From Methylobacterium mesophilicum (lineage in GTDB: Bacteria; Pseudomonadota; Alphaproteobacteria; Rhizobiales; Beijerinckiaceae), in NCBI RefSeq assembly GCF_022179445.1, contig NZ_BPQU01000001.1:62001-126000 (forward strand): 64,000 bases of DNA, in the 5' to 3' direction. Position numbers and translations under genes: made by a program. The stretch's first letter is position 1. The number at the start of each line of letters is the position of its first letter. This document shows, one piece after another, positions 15,953 through 25,029 of this stretch. The notes beneath the pieces were generated by a model. It had not been told where the DNA came from, did no database searches, and worked only from the letters and a program-made list of their open reading frames with translations.

Positions 15953-18900
15953 TCGGCCGCCTCCGGCATCAGCGCGTCGGCCGGCAGCGCGTTGCGCCGG
16001 CTGTGCCACAGGCCACGGTCGCGGGCCTCGTCGAACCGCTCCAGGATCGCTCGGGTCGCGGCCGGGTTGGCGGCGCGCAGGCGGTCGAACACGTCGGGAT
16101 CGGCGATCCAGGCCGCGTAGAGGCGGTCGAAGCCGGCATCGGTCACGGCGTCGCTCGCCGCGGCCAGCACGAACACGGCGTCGAGGCCCTGAGCCAATTC
16201 CTGCGCGCCGCGGTAGCCGTGGCGGAGCTGGCCCGCGATCCAGCGGGCGTCCGCCAGGCGCCCGCCGATCAGCCGGGCGGCATCCTCCCGGGCGGTGCGG
16301 GCCTTCGGACGCTCGGGAACGGAGACGTCGAGGCTGTACAAGGTGGGGCTGGCGCCCTGGAGCGTGGCGGCGGCGGCGAACCCGCCCATCGCGTCCACCG
16401 CGGCGTCGCCGTCGAACAGGTCGCGTTCGGCCACGTCGAAGGCGTGAAGATAGGCGTCCGCCGCCGCGACCCGGGCGCCGAATTCCGCGTCCGGCCCCTC
16501 GCGGTCGCCGTAGGCGTGGCTGCTGGCTGCGAGGTAAGCCCGTCCAAGATCGGCCCGGACGTCCCACGCGCCGTCGAGGGCGGTGGCGGCCGTGGCGGCG
16601 CCGTAGCGACCCGGTGCCGCGCCGTAGACCCGGGCGGTCGTCTCACCACGGCGGCGCGCTGCAGCCAGGGGATTCTCGAAATCCTCCTCGTCCCGTTCGG
16701 CCACTGCGCGGGCGGCACGGTCGAGCAGCGCCAGCGTATCCGGGAAGGTGTCGCGGAAGGCGCCGGAGACGCGCACCGTCACGTCGATGCGCGGCCGGTC
16801 GAGCATCGCCAGCGGCAGCACCTCGAAGCCGGTGACCCGTGTGCTGGCGTGGTCCCAGACCGGCCGGACGCCCATCAGCGCCAGGGCGTGGGCGACGTCC
16901 TCGCCCCCGGTGCGCAGGGTCGGCGACGCCCAGAGATCCATGACGATCCGGGCCGGGTACTCGCCCTCGTCCTGGAGATAGCGGGTCACCACGGAGGCGG
17001 CGGCCTTCTCGCCCAGCAGGGCGGCGGCACGGCTCGGGATCGCCCGCGGGTCGAGCGTCGCGAGGTTGCGCCCGGTGGGCAGCACGTCGGCGCGGCCGCG
17101 GGACGGCGAGCCCGCGGGGCCCGGCGGCACGAAGCGGCCGTCCAGGGCCGCCAGAAGGCCCGCGCGCTCGCCGGCGGCGCTCGCCAGGACCGGCTCCGGA
17201 GCATTGTCGGGGGCACGGCCGAACACGTGCAGCCCGTCGCGGAACGTGGTCTCGCCGAGGTCACAGAGATGGGCGTCGAGGCGGGTGAGCGCTTCGTCCA
17301 TGGGCGTGTCCGGCCCGATCCCGGCACCCGCCAGCAGTCCGGCGGCCTCCGCATCCTCCAGGATCGCGGTGGCGATCAGCCCGGCCCGGCGCGGATCGAG
17401 CACGTTGGCGGACGAATATTCCTCCACCAACTCGCGCAGGCGCGCGGCCTCCGGTGACAGGGCGTGCACCTCCGTATCGGGGGTGAGATGGCCGAGCGCG
17501 ATCCCGCCCAGCCGGCGTTTGAGCGGCGCGGCCTCGCCCGGATCGTCCACGATGAACGGGTAAATGACTGGCAATCCGCCGACGCAGAGCGCCGGGAAGC
17601 AGCCGGGCGACAGTGCCACCGCCTTGCCGGGCAGCCACTCGGTGGTGCCGTGGGTCCCGAGCTGTACCAGCGCATCGAAATGCTGCCGGAGCCCGAGGTG
17701 GAACGCCAGGTAGGCGTGGGTCGGGACGCGCTCGGGATCGTGGTAGCCGGACTTGCGGTCGGGGTCGCGACCGCGGTCCGGCTGAAGGAAGAGCGCAAGT
17801 TTACCCGCACCAGCCGCAACAGCTTTGGCAGTCACATCGCGGCCCGCGGGTAACGCCACGTGCCCCCTCTCCCGTTCGGGAGAGGGTTGGGGTGAGGGAT
17901 CAGGTCTTTCCGGACGAGGCGCATCCCTCACCCTGTCCCTCTCCCGCACCAGAGAGGGGACCCACGACTCCTCCGGTAAGGCGTGCGAAAGCTGCTTCTC
18001 TTCGAGGCTGCCCGGACCGCCGTGTGACGCTGGCCGACGTGCAGCGGCATCGACTGTGACCATCCGGAACCGGAAAAGATCATCGCGACACACCGGGTCG
18101 GCGGCCGGCTCGCCCCAGGCCGCGGTCAGCGCGTCACGCATTCCTGCCGGCAATCCGGCGAGCCAAGCGCCATAATCCGCCAGCGGGACCACGAAGCCGG
18201 TCTCGCCCTCGGTAAGCGCCTGCATCAGCACGGCTGGTTCGGGCGGCAGGCCGGTCGCGTAACCCGACCCGGCAAGATCGGAAAAAATCGCGCGGGCGCT
18301 CTCGGGGGTGTCGAGGCCGACCGCGAAGCCGGCCCGGCCGCCGCGGGCGGGATAGTCGGACAGCACGACGGCCACCCGTCGCTCGGCCCGGGGGAGGGCG
18401 GCGAGACGCAGCCAGCCCGCCGCCCGTTCGGCCAGGGCTTCGATGCCGGCCGGATACGGAACCGCCCGGCGCTCGGCGAAGCCGGCGACCTCGGCGGCTT
18501 CTTCCTTGAACGAGATCGAGAAACCGGAAAGCCGGCCATCGAATTCCGGCAGGGCGACCTGCATGGCGAGGTCGGCGGCGCCGAGGCCGCGGGCCGAAGC
18601 CTCCCAGGCCGCCTGGGGCGAGCCGACCGTGTAGGCCTGGAGCACCGGGCAATCGGCGCCATCGAGGACGAAGTCGATCCCGTCCTCCCGCGCCGAGAAG
18701 GCGGTGGCGGCGATCACCAGATCCGGCTTGCGGGCGCGCACGGCCTCGGCCACCGCCCGGGCCGCCTCCGGCTCCTTGAGGCTCGACACCGCCATCGGCA
18801 GCACGCCGATGCCGCGGGCGCGCAGCGACGCGACCAGGGTGACGAACGGCGCGGTATCGCCGCCCAGCACCGCGGAGCGGTAGACCAGCAGCAAGACCAG

Positions 18901-19524
18901 GGGTGCCGTGCCGGTCCGCACGTCGGCCAGCGGAACCGCCGTCTCGGCTGCCGCGATGGCGATGGTCAGAGGCAGCGCGCCGCAGCCGGGGCACCAGGGA
19001 AACCCTCGTGGCAGCGGCTGAGGCGGCTCGACCACGCCGCCCGCACCGATCCGGACGGCCAGCAGGCGCAGCATCCGCCGCAGGTTCTCCGGGCCGCCGG
19101 CGCGAAAATATCCGTCGAGCTGTTCGGCGAGGTCCGGATCGGTGGAGAAGCCGGCGAGCCGTGGGTCCGGCCGGTCGTCGCCCGGCAGCACCGCCAGCAC
19201 GACGCCGTGCGCCCGTGCCGCGGCGGCACAGCGCTCGATGCCGTAGCGCCAGTAATCCAGCCCGCCGAGGCAGCGGATCACAACGAGCTTCGCGCGGGCG
19301 ACGACGCGCTCGACGTAGAGGTCCACCGACATCGGGTGGCGGAGCTTGGCGAGCTTGGCGAGCCGCAGGCTCGGCAGCCCGGGCTCGCCGGCATGGGCCT
19401 GGCCGATGCCCGCGAGGTCGCTGTCGGTGAACGAGAGAACGACGAGGTCGCCGGGCTCCTGCCCGAGATCCACCGCCGCCTCGCCCTCGTCGAGGGAGAC
19501 CGTATCGATGCGGACGAGATGCAT
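15949..19524 (-). CDS. cobN: Cobaltochelatase large subunit CobN
   Basis: This 1191-residue subunit of the ATP-dependent aerobic cobaltochelatase inserts cobalt into hydrogenobyrinic acid a,c-diamide together with CobS and CobT, which are not in this window. Conserved CobN/magnesium-chelatase H features include CPGCGALPL, YHDPERVPTHAYLAFH, LGTHGTTEWLPGKAVALS and the IVMDLWASPTLRTGGED segment. Residues about 520-556 are a charged, proline- and arginine-rich insert (VRERDRVRDAPRPERPDPS...) translated from a dispersed repeat. The ATG at 19524 (MHLVRIDTVSLDEG) fits the family start. A 72-bp gap follows cobW. Confidence 0.95.
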   Translation of the reverse strand: MHLVRIDTVSLDEGEAAVDLGQEPGDLVVLSFTDSDLAGIGQAHAGEPGLPSLRLAKLAKLRHPMSVDLYVERVVARAKLVVIRCLGGLDYWRYGIERCAAAARAHGVVLAVLPGDDRPDPRLAGFSTDPDLAEQLDGYFRAGGPENLRRMLRLLAVRIGAGGVVEPPQPLPRGFPWCPGCGALPLTIAIAAAETAVPLADVRTGTAPLVLLLVYRSAVLGGDTAPFVTLVASLRARGIGVLPMAVSSLKEPEAARAVAEAVRARKPDLVIAATAFSAREDGIDFVLDGADCPVLQAYTVGSPQAAWEASARGLGAADLAMQVALPEFDGRLSGFSISFKEEAAEVAGFAERRAVPYPAGIEALAERAAGWLRLAALPRAERRVAVVLSDYPARGGRAGFAVGLDTPESARAIFSDLAGSGYATGLPPEPAVLMQALTEGETGFVVPLADYGAWLAGLPAGMRDALTAAWGEPAADPVCRDDLFRFRMVTVDAAARRPASHGGPGSLEEKQLSHALPEESWVPSLVRERDRVRDAPRPERPDPSPQPSPERERGHVALPAGRDVTAKAVAAGAGKLALFLQPDRGRDPDRKSGYHDPERVPTHAYLAFHLGLRQHFDALVQLGTHGTTEWLPGKAVALSPGCFPALCVGGLPVIYPFIVDDPGEAAPLKRRLGGIALGHLTPDTEVHALSPEAARLRELVEEYSSANVLDPRRAGLIATAILEDAEAAGLLAGAGIGPDTPMDEALTRLDAHLCDLGETTFRDGLHVFGRAPDNAPEPVLASAAGERAGLLAALDGRFVPPGPAGSPSRGRADVLPTGRNLATLDPRAIPSRAAALLGEKAAASVVTRYLQDEGEYPARIVMDLWASPTLRTGGEDVAHALALMGVRPVWDHASTRVTGFEVLPLAMLDRPRIDVTVRVSGAFRDTFPDTLALLDRAARAVAERDEEDFENPLAAARRRGETTARVYGAAPGRYGAATAATALDGAWDVRADLGRAYLAASSHAYGDREGPDAEFGARVAAADAYLHAFDVAERDLFDGDAAVDAMGGFAAAATLQGASPTLYSLDVSVPERPKARTAREDAARLIGGRLADARWIAGQLRHGYRGAQELAQGLDAVFVLAAASDAVTDAGFDRLYAAWIADPDVFDRLRAANPAATRAILERFDEARDRGLWHSRRNALPADALMPEAAE
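17857..17966. repeat. Full copy of the dispersed palindromic repeat, inside cobN
   Basis: About 110 bp are built of two palindromes, each like ccctctcccg-N-cgggagaggg, flanking a central arm pair (ggggtgaggg and ccctcaccc). The copy at 44804-44912 shares the same order and most bases. Here the element is read through as part of CobN. It has no transposase and resembles REP-type or Rickettsia-palindromic-element-type miniature repeats. Confidence 0.85.
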
Positions 19525-19596
19525 GGCGCGCCTCCTAGGCCACGCCGGATCGGGCGTGCGCGCAGCGTCTCAACGAGGGAGCGCGCGCGATCGCGA

Positions 19597-20631
19597 TCAT
19601 CCCGCGAGCGCCGCGGCGACGGCGCCCTGGTCGAAGCCCTTCAGGCCGATCACCACAAGGCGCCCGTCCCGGTTCTCGCCCGCCCGCCAGGGCCGGTCGA
19701 AATGGTGAGCGACGCGCCGGCCGACGCCCTGCACCACGAGGCGCATGGCCTTGCCCTCGACCTCGGCGAAGCCCTTGATCCGCAGCACGCCCGCGGCCTC
19801 GGCGGCCTTCTCGACGCGGGCCGCGAGGTCGCCGGCGGTGACGGCTGGGCGGATCGGCAGGGCCACGGTCTCGAAGTCGTCGTGGTCGTGGTCCTCGCCG
19901 TCTCCGTGATGCGAGGGGCGGGCGTCGAGGTCGTCCTCGGCCGCGGCGCCGAGCCCGAGCAGCACCAGCGGGTCGATTGCGCCGTTCTCGGTCTCCACCA
20001 CCTTCACGGCGCGGGGCAGCTGCGCCTCGACCTCGGCACGAACCCGGGCGCGGGTCTCGGCGTCGAGCAGGTCGGACTTGTTGAGCACGACGAGGTCGGC
20101 GCAGAGGAGCTGGTCTTCGAACACTTCTTCCAGCGGGTTGTCGTGATCGACCGCCGTGTCGGCGGCGCGCTGGGCGGCCAGAGCTTCGGGATCCTCCGCG
20201 AAGGCACCCGCCGCCACGGCCGGCCCGTCCACCACGGCGACGACGCCGTCAACGGTGACCCGCGAGCGGATCGCCGGCCACTGGAACGCCTGGACCAGCG
20301 GCTTCGGCAGGGCGAGGCCGGAGGTTTCGATCAGGATGTGCTCCGGCGGCTCAGCGCGACCGAGCAGGCTCTCGAGCGCCGGCACGAAGTCGTCGGCGAC
20401 CGTGCAGCAGATGCAGCCGTTCGGCAGCTCGACGATGGAATCCTCGGTGCAGCCCTCGACGCCGCAGGCGGCCAGGAACGACTTGTCGAAGCCGACATCG
20501 CCGAACTCGTTGACCAGGATCGCCAGGCGGCGGCCCTTGGCGTTCTCGATGACGTGGCGGACCAGCGTCGTCTTGCCGGCCCCAAGGAAGCCGGTGACGA
20601 TGGTGCAGGGAATCTTGGTCACGATGGTCAT
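19597..20631 (-). CDS. cobW: CobW-type GTP-dependent metallochaperone
   Basis: This 344-residue G3E-family GTPase has Walker A GFLGAGKTT at residues 14-22, the metal-binding CICC motif (PNGCICCTVADDF), LIETSGLALPKP and NKSD. A histidine/aspartate-rich loop (HHGDGEDHDHDD) follows, then the CobW C-terminal domain. It is thought to deliver cobalt to the CobN chelatase. Its ATG overlaps the upstream DUF1636 gene stop by four bases, and cobN follows. The riboswitch upstream of cbtB should control it. Confidence 0.93.
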   Translation of the reverse strand: MTIVTKIPCTIVTGFLGAGKTTLVRHVIENAKGRRLAILVNEFGDVGFDKSFLAACGVEGCTEDSIVELPNGCICCTVADDFVPALESLLGRAEPPEHILIETSGLALPKPLVQAFQWPAIRSRVTVDGVVAVVDGPAVAAGAFAEDPEALAAQRAADTAVDHDNPLEEVFEDQLLCADLVVLNKSDLLDAETRARVRAEVEAQLPRAVKVVETENGAIDPLVLLGLGAAAEDDLDARPSHHGDGEDHDHDDFETVALPIRPAVTAGDLAARVEKAAEAAGVLRIKGFAEVEGKAMRLVVQGVGRRVAHHFDRPWRAGENRDGRLVVIGLKGFDQGAVAAALAG

Positions 20632-21041
20632 TCCGCAGCCTCCAAGGTGCCGGCCGGACGCGGGCGGGGATCGGGAAAGGGCGGGATGCGGGCGATCACG
20701 CCGGTCTTGAATGCGGCGGGGCGTTCCCGCCAGGGCACGATGCCGTCCGGCGTCGCCACGTAGGCCGCGAGTCCGTCCAGGATGGTGGTTGCCGACTCGG
20801 CCGGGTCCATGTCGCCGTAGACGTAGGTCCAGCGGTTCCCGGATGCGACCGCCACTGAACAGGGCCGCTTGCACACCGACAGGCACTCGACGCCCTCGAT
20901 CCGCAACTGCCCGGCCGTGTTGCACGCGTGCAGGGCATCGAGCAGGCGCGTGCCGGCTCGGGGCCCGTCCGGATCGTCGCCCGGGCGGCGGCAGGTCGTG
21001 CAGACGTAGAGGACGGTCTCGGGGAGGACGGCCTCAGGCAT
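20628..21041 (-). CDS. DUF1636 family metal-binding protein of the cobalamin locus
   Basis: This 137-residue protein begins with a thioredoxin-like ferredoxin pattern: VLYVCTTCRRPG, then ECLSVCKRPCSVAVA, four cysteines that could hold a 2Fe-2S cluster or a metal. The family is often found beside cobW and cbtA but has no proven function. A role in cobalt handling or electron supply is inferred from position. Its ends overlap cbtA (8 bp) and cobW (4 bp), so it is cotranslated with both. Confidence 0.82.
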   Translation of the reverse strand: MPEAVLPETVLYVCTTCRRPGDDPDGPRAGTRLLDALHACNTAGQLRIEGVECLSVCKRPCSVAVASGNRWTYVYGDMDPAESATTILDGLAAYVATPDGIVPWRERPAAFKTGVIARIPPFPDPRPRPAGTLEAAE

Positions 21042-21768
21042 GGGCCGTCCCGCGCGCGCTTCCGTGGCCGAGAGCCTGCCAGGCCCAGCCGAAGCCGAGG
21101 CCGATCAGCATCCAGAAGACGAAGCTGATCGCCAGCGAACGCGCCGCGAACTGCGCCGCGAGCGCTGCGGGAAGCTCCGAGGACACCTCCGAAGCCAGCG
21201 GCGCGCCGGCGACGTGCGGTGCCACGATCAGCACGAGCCCGCCCAGGATCGCGATCAGTGAGCGCCGGATCGTGATCAGGTACAAGCCCATCCCGGTGGC
21301 GGCGGCGGTCATGACCCACCACGCCTGTCGGGCGGCGAGCGGTGCCGCCTCGCTGCCCGGCAATTCCGGCGGCAATCCCAGGCCCGGGGCCAGGGCGACG
21401 CTGGCAAAGCCCGCGATCGCGAACGCCACACCGACCTGACGCGTCGGCTCACGGCCGCAGGCCAGGATCGCCGCGCCGAGCAGGAGGGCATAGCCGACCC
21501 CGCCCATGAGCGTTGCCAGAGCCGTGAAGGCCATCCGGGGCAGGCCCTCAGCGGGCTGCCACTCGGGCGCGGCGTCGGGGGTAGCGTGATCGTGCCCGGC
21601 ATGCGCCAGCACGACCGGAAGGCCCCGGTCGGCCTGATGCGTCTGCTTGGTCTCGTAGCGCTCGGCCGCCACGATCAGCGGTGAGGTCAGCGTCAACTCG
21701 AGGCCCGTCACGACGACGGCCGCGAGGAAGCCGGCGGCCAGGGCCGCCGACAGAAGCCGGATGATCAT
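21034..21768 (-). CDS. cbtA: Cobalt transporter subunit CbtA
   Basis: This 244-residue membrane protein has about five to six hydrophobic segments. The opening LLSAALAAGFLAAVVVTGLELTLTSPLI and the histidine-containing loop HAGHDHATPDAAPEW match CbtA proteins, which are predicted cobalt importers under cobalamin riboswitch control. It follows cbtB by 16 bp and overlaps the DUF1636 gene by 8 bp. Cobalt specificity is predicted from the family and riboswitch, not seen directly. Confidence 0.9.
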   Translation of the reverse strand: MIIRLLSAALAAGFLAAVVVTGLELTLTSPLIVAAERYETKQTHQADRGLPVVLAHAGHDHATPDAAPEWQPAEGLPRMAFTALATLMGGVGYALLLGAAILACGREPTRQVGVAFAIAGFASVALAPGLGLPPELPGSEAAPLAARQAWWVMTAAATGMGLYLITIRRSLIAILGGLVLIVAPHVAGAPLASEVSSELPAALAAQFAARSLAISFVFWMLIGLGFGWAWQALGHGSARGTAHA

Positions 21769-21784
21769 CCCTGCGCCAGGGGCG

Positions 21785-21973
21785 TCAGTGACAGGGGAAG
21801 TTCTGGGTGTGCCGAAAATCGTGCGCGGCGTTGTGCAGCGCGATCGCCGGCGAGAAGCCCGCCATGAACAGCAGGCCGAGGCCCAGGAAGGCCGCGAGCG
21901 CGACGGCGACCGGGCGCTCTCCGGCGCGGGTGCCGGTGGCGACGGGGGCGAGGGTCGAGGTGGTCATCAACAT
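21785..21973 (-). CDS. cbtB: Cobalt transporter subunit CbtB
   Basis: This 62-residue protein has one transmembrane segment (VALAAFLGLGLLFMAGF) and a conserved C-terminus with histidines and a cysteine (HNAAHDFRHTQNFPCH) likely to bind cobalt. It is the first gene after the cobalamin riboswitch and pairs with CbtA. Two ATGs (21973 and 21967) are possible. The small size is normal for the family. Confidence 0.9.
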   Translation of the reverse strand: MLMTTSTLAPVATGTRAGERPVAVALAAFLGLGLLFMAGFSPAIALHNAAHDFRHTQNFPCH

Positions 21974-22004
21974 GTCTCCAGCCGCCCCACCGGCGGCATT
22001 GCGG

Positions 22005-22180
22005 GATCTCGTCGTGACGGCAGGTCTCCTGGCTCGCGGCTCGGCGCGCCTGCCGCCTTCCCGGATCGCTCCGGTGGCCTACTGGCAGACGCTCGCCGCT
22101 CACAGTTGCGGGGGCAGCCGCGGATTCGAGGTTCGCACCCCTCACCGCATTCCCTTTTCACCCAGTCACCGGGGCACCGT
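22005..22180 (-). promoter_or_regulatory. Cobalamin riboswitch upstream of cbtB
   Basis: On the minus strand the leader contains the family hallmarks in order: a ggtgcc-rich P1/P2 start, tgaaaagggaat, the ccccgcaactgtgagcgg segment, gccac, and the B12 box gagccaggagacctgcc. This is a typical adenosylcobalamin/cobalamin riboswitch. It ends about 35 bp before the cbtB ATG, so it probably represses translation or transcription of cbtB and the following cob genes when cobalamin is plentiful. Confidence 0.95.
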
Positions 22181-22424
22181 CACGCCATCGTTGTAGACGC
22201 ATGAAAGCTCTCGCACAACGGACGCGAAGCGGAATCGTTTCCGACTCTTGGGGTACGGCGCGGATATGCGGGTCGGGCGGTCACCGGGCGCGTCGAAACG
22301 CGTCCGGGCGCGAGTCGCCGACGCGCGCTTCCGCCGTCGCAGCTTGGCCGTCAGCACCGGCGCCGTGTAACGGCCGGCGTGGACGATCCCGGTCCGTATC
22401 CGATTCTCGAACCCGTGAGCGTTG

Positions 22425-23447
22425 ATGTCGATGCGTACCTTGTCGCTGGCCCTCGCCATCCTGGCGGCGGCGTCCCTTCCGGTCCGGGCCGACGACCGCG
22501 CCGCCGCGCTCGTCGCCGGGGGGCTTGTCGTGGGGAAGACCGACAGGATCGCCCTGGCCGCGGAGGAGCTGTACCTTTCGGAGCAGGCCGTGCGGATCGA
22601 CTATCGGTTCCGGAACCAGACCGATGCCGACATCGAGACCACGATCACGTTCCCGATGCCCGACATCACCGGCGACTCCGAGATGCTGGTCTCGATTCCC
22701 GATCCGGCCCACGACAACTTCCTGAAGCTCCAGGCCGCGGTCGATGGCGAGCCGGTCGAAGCGCAGGTCGAGCAGCGGGCCTTCCTGATGCGGAGCGCCA
22801 CACCGCCCGTGGAGATCACCGCCGAGCTCAAGGCACTGGGGATCCCGCTCGTGCCGACCACCGCGGCGACGGAAGCGGCCCTGCGCCGGCTCGGCGAGCG
22901 CCAGCGCCGCGACCTGATCGCTGCCGGGATCCTGGAGCGGCAGGAGCACAAGGACGGGACGATCGCGGACGCCCCGCTCTGGACGCTGAAATCGAAGTTC
23001 TGGCGCCGGCAGGTCTTCCCGGCCGGGCGCGAGATCGCGATCCGCCAGAGCTACGTTCCGAGCCTCGGGGGTCTCGCGAGCCTGTCCTACGGCGCGCCGA
23101 CCCTCGACCCGGCGCAGAAGGCGCACTACGCGATCCGATATTGCACGGACCCGACCTTCGAGCGGGTGGCCCAGGCCCTGTACCGGCGGGCGAGTGCCGA
23201 CGGCAGCCGGGCGTTCCAGGCCTACGAGCGATCCCTCTCCCACGTGATCACCTCCGGGGGCGACTGGGCCGGCCCGATCGGCGTGTTCAAGCTGGTCGTG
23301 GACAAGGGCGATCCCGCGACCCTGGTCTCGTTCTGCGGTGCCGAGGTGAAGAAGACCGGCCCGACGACCTTCGAGATGATCGCGAGGGACTACGTTCCGA
23401 AGCGGGATATCGATATCCTGCTGCTCAAGACCAGGTCGGGCGGATGA
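22425..23447 (+). CDS. DUF4424 family exported protein
   Basis: This 340-residue protein has a Sec-type signal peptide (MRTLSLALAILAAASLPVRA, cleavage after about residue 22). The mature part reads as beta-rich, with ELYLSEQAVRIDYRFRNQT and ETTITFPMPDI near the start, typical of DUF4424 proteins of unknown function. It is likely periplasmic. The ATG at 22425 is chosen; TTG at 22422 and ATG at 22431 are alternatives. It is divergent from the riboswitch-led cob genes. Confidence 0.78.
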   Translation: MSMRTLSLALAILAAASLPVRADDRAAALVAGGLVVGKTDRIALAAEELYLSEQAVRIDYRFRNQTDADIETTITFPMPDITGDSEMLVSIPDPAHDNFLKLQAAVDGEPVEAQVEQRAFLMRSATPPVEITAELKALGIPLVPTTAATEAALRRLGERQRRDLIAAGILERQEHKDGTIADAPLWTLKSKFWRRQVFPAGREIAIRQSYVPSLGGLASLSYGAPTLDPAQKAHYAIRYCTDPTFERVAQALYRRASADGSRAFQAYERSLSHVITSGGDWAGPIGVFKLVVDKGDPATLVSFCGAEVKKTGPTTFEMIARDYVPKRDIDILLLKTRSGG

Positions 23448-23670
23448 GACGGTCGGGCGGTCTCGAGCGCTCGCCGCCGAAGTGGATACCGGTTCGGCGT
23501 AAGCGAGCGCGTTGTATCGAAAACTGAGAGCCGTTCCCGATTGCCCCCCGATCGGGAGCGGCCCTCACGGCGCGCCCATGGGCTTGACGGGCCGGGTTCG
23601 ATACGGGCACCGCCGGGCGCGCTTTCCGGCCGCGTCCTCCGCGTCCGGTCCAGACCGCTTCGGAGACACG

Positions 23671-25026
23671 ATGGCCCCGGCAGACGCCCCGACACCCGCC
23701 CTCGTCGATCTCGCCGCCGGCCGCGCCCCGCAGAGCGTCGTCGAGGCGGATGGGACCTGGCTGGAGCTCGACCTCGGCGGCCGCTTCCCGGTCCAGTCCG
23801 TCGTCGTGATCCCGGGCGGGGAGGGCGGTTCGGCCGCTAAGGGCGCCATCCTGTTCTCGCAGGACGGCGCACCCTGGTCCGAACCCGGTATCGCGTCCCG
23901 TCAGGTCGAGTCGGGTGTCGGCACTGCCGTCATCGAGGCGGACGAGCGCGCCTGGACACGCTCCGTGCGCGTCGCGATTCCGGCCGCGATGCCGAACGCC
24001 ACGGTCCGGGTCATGTGCGAGGAGGCCGCGTTCGACCTGATCGCCCTGCGGGCCATGCTGGGCCTCGACGTGACGCTCCTGAACGAGAAGCCCGGCGCCA
24101 ACGCCTTCACCGCCTACACCCTGGAGAGCAGTCCGGGCCGCACGAGCCGCGCCCTGGTGGGCGTGGCGGTGTACCAGAACGGCGCCTTCGGCAATTGCCT
24201 GATCCAGTACATCATCGCGCTGTCCGTCGCGAAGGCGCTGAACCTGAAATACGTGGCGGTTCCGAAGTTCGACCGCAGCAAGGTCATCTTCCTGACCGAG
24301 CGTCTGACCTGTGACGGCATCACCTTCCTGCCGCCGGACGAGCCGCTGCCGGCCGATGGGTATTTCCTGTCCGGCCTGTTCTTCGATCCGACGCAGTTCC
24401 AGCGGCAGGTGAGCCTCGACGCGCCGCCGGATTCGCGGGCGATCATCCAGGGGATGATCCGCCCTCTGTTCAACGGCTTGCCGGCGACGTTCCCGCCCAA
24501 GCCTGACGACCTGCTCCTGATCCACATCCGCTCGGGCGACATCTTCAGCACCTGGGTCGACCCGCATTATCCCCAGCCGCCCTTCGCGTTCTACCGCATG
24601 GTGATCGACCGGCTGCTCGGCGAGGGCCGCATCCGTTCGGTCAAGCTGGTCTTCGAGAACCGGCTGAACCCGGTGATCGCCGAGGTCGAGGCCTACGCGC
24701 GGGGGCTCGGATTGCCGGTGGAGACGCAGAGCGAGTCGCTGATCGCCGACGTCACGGCCCTGGTGAACGGCCGCTACCTCGTGTTCGGCCTGGGGACCTT
24801 CGGCCCGGCGATCTGCCACCTGTCCGAGCGGGTCGAGCAGGTCTTCTACTTCGCGTCCAACTGGCCGCAGATCTTCCGGGGCATCCCGTCGATTGACCGG
24901 GTGGTCGAGGTCCGGGATTTGGAGGAGCGCTACATCAAGGTCGGCGATTGGCAGAACACCGACACGCAGCGCCGGATGATGATCGAGTACCCGGCCGAGG
25001 CGCTGGCCTTCGACGACGCTGCCTGA
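23671..25026 (+). CDS. Glycosyltransferase (fucosyltransferase-like) with an N-terminal discoidin-like domain
   Basis: This 451-residue protein has two parts. Residues about 1-135 resemble an F5/8-type-C (discoidin) carbohydrate-binding fold (WLELDLGGRFPVQSVVVI, then FSQDGAPW). Residues about 155-430 resemble GT11-type fucosyltransferases: YQNGAFGNCLIQYIIALSVAKAL in place of the usual GGLGNQMFQYA motif, and LIHIRSGDIF near residue 286. The ATG at 23671 has a GGAG site upstream. No signal peptide is seen, so a cytoplasmic role in decorating a polysaccharide or glycan is likely. The donor sugar is not known. Confidence 0.65.
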   Translation: MAPADAPTPALVDLAAGRAPQSVVEADGTWLELDLGGRFPVQSVVVIPGGEGGSAAKGAILFSQDGAPWSEPGIASRQVESGVGTAVIEADERAWTRSVRVAIPAAMPNATVRVMCEEAAFDLIALRAMLGLDVTLLNEKPGANAFTAYTLESSPGRTSRALVGVAVYQNGAFGNCLIQYIIALSVAKALNLKYVAVPKFDRSKVIFLTERLTCDGITFLPPDEPLPADGYFLSGLFFDPTQFQRQVSLDAPPDSRAIIQGMIRPLFNGLPATFPPKPDDLLLIHIRSGDIFSTWVDPHYPQPPFAFYRMVIDRLLGEGRIRSVKLVFENRLNPVIAEVEAYARGLGLPVETQSESLIADVTALVNGRYLVFGLGTFGPAICHLSERVEQVFYFASNWPQIFRGIPSIDRVVEVRDLEERYIKVGDWQNTDTQRRMMIEYPAEALAFDDAA

Positions 25027-25029
25027 GGA

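Noticed and set aside
17857..17966. The cobN insert as a sequencing error or pseudogene sign
   Set aside because: The frame is open through the insert and on both sides, and an independent copy of the same element exists at 44804-44912.
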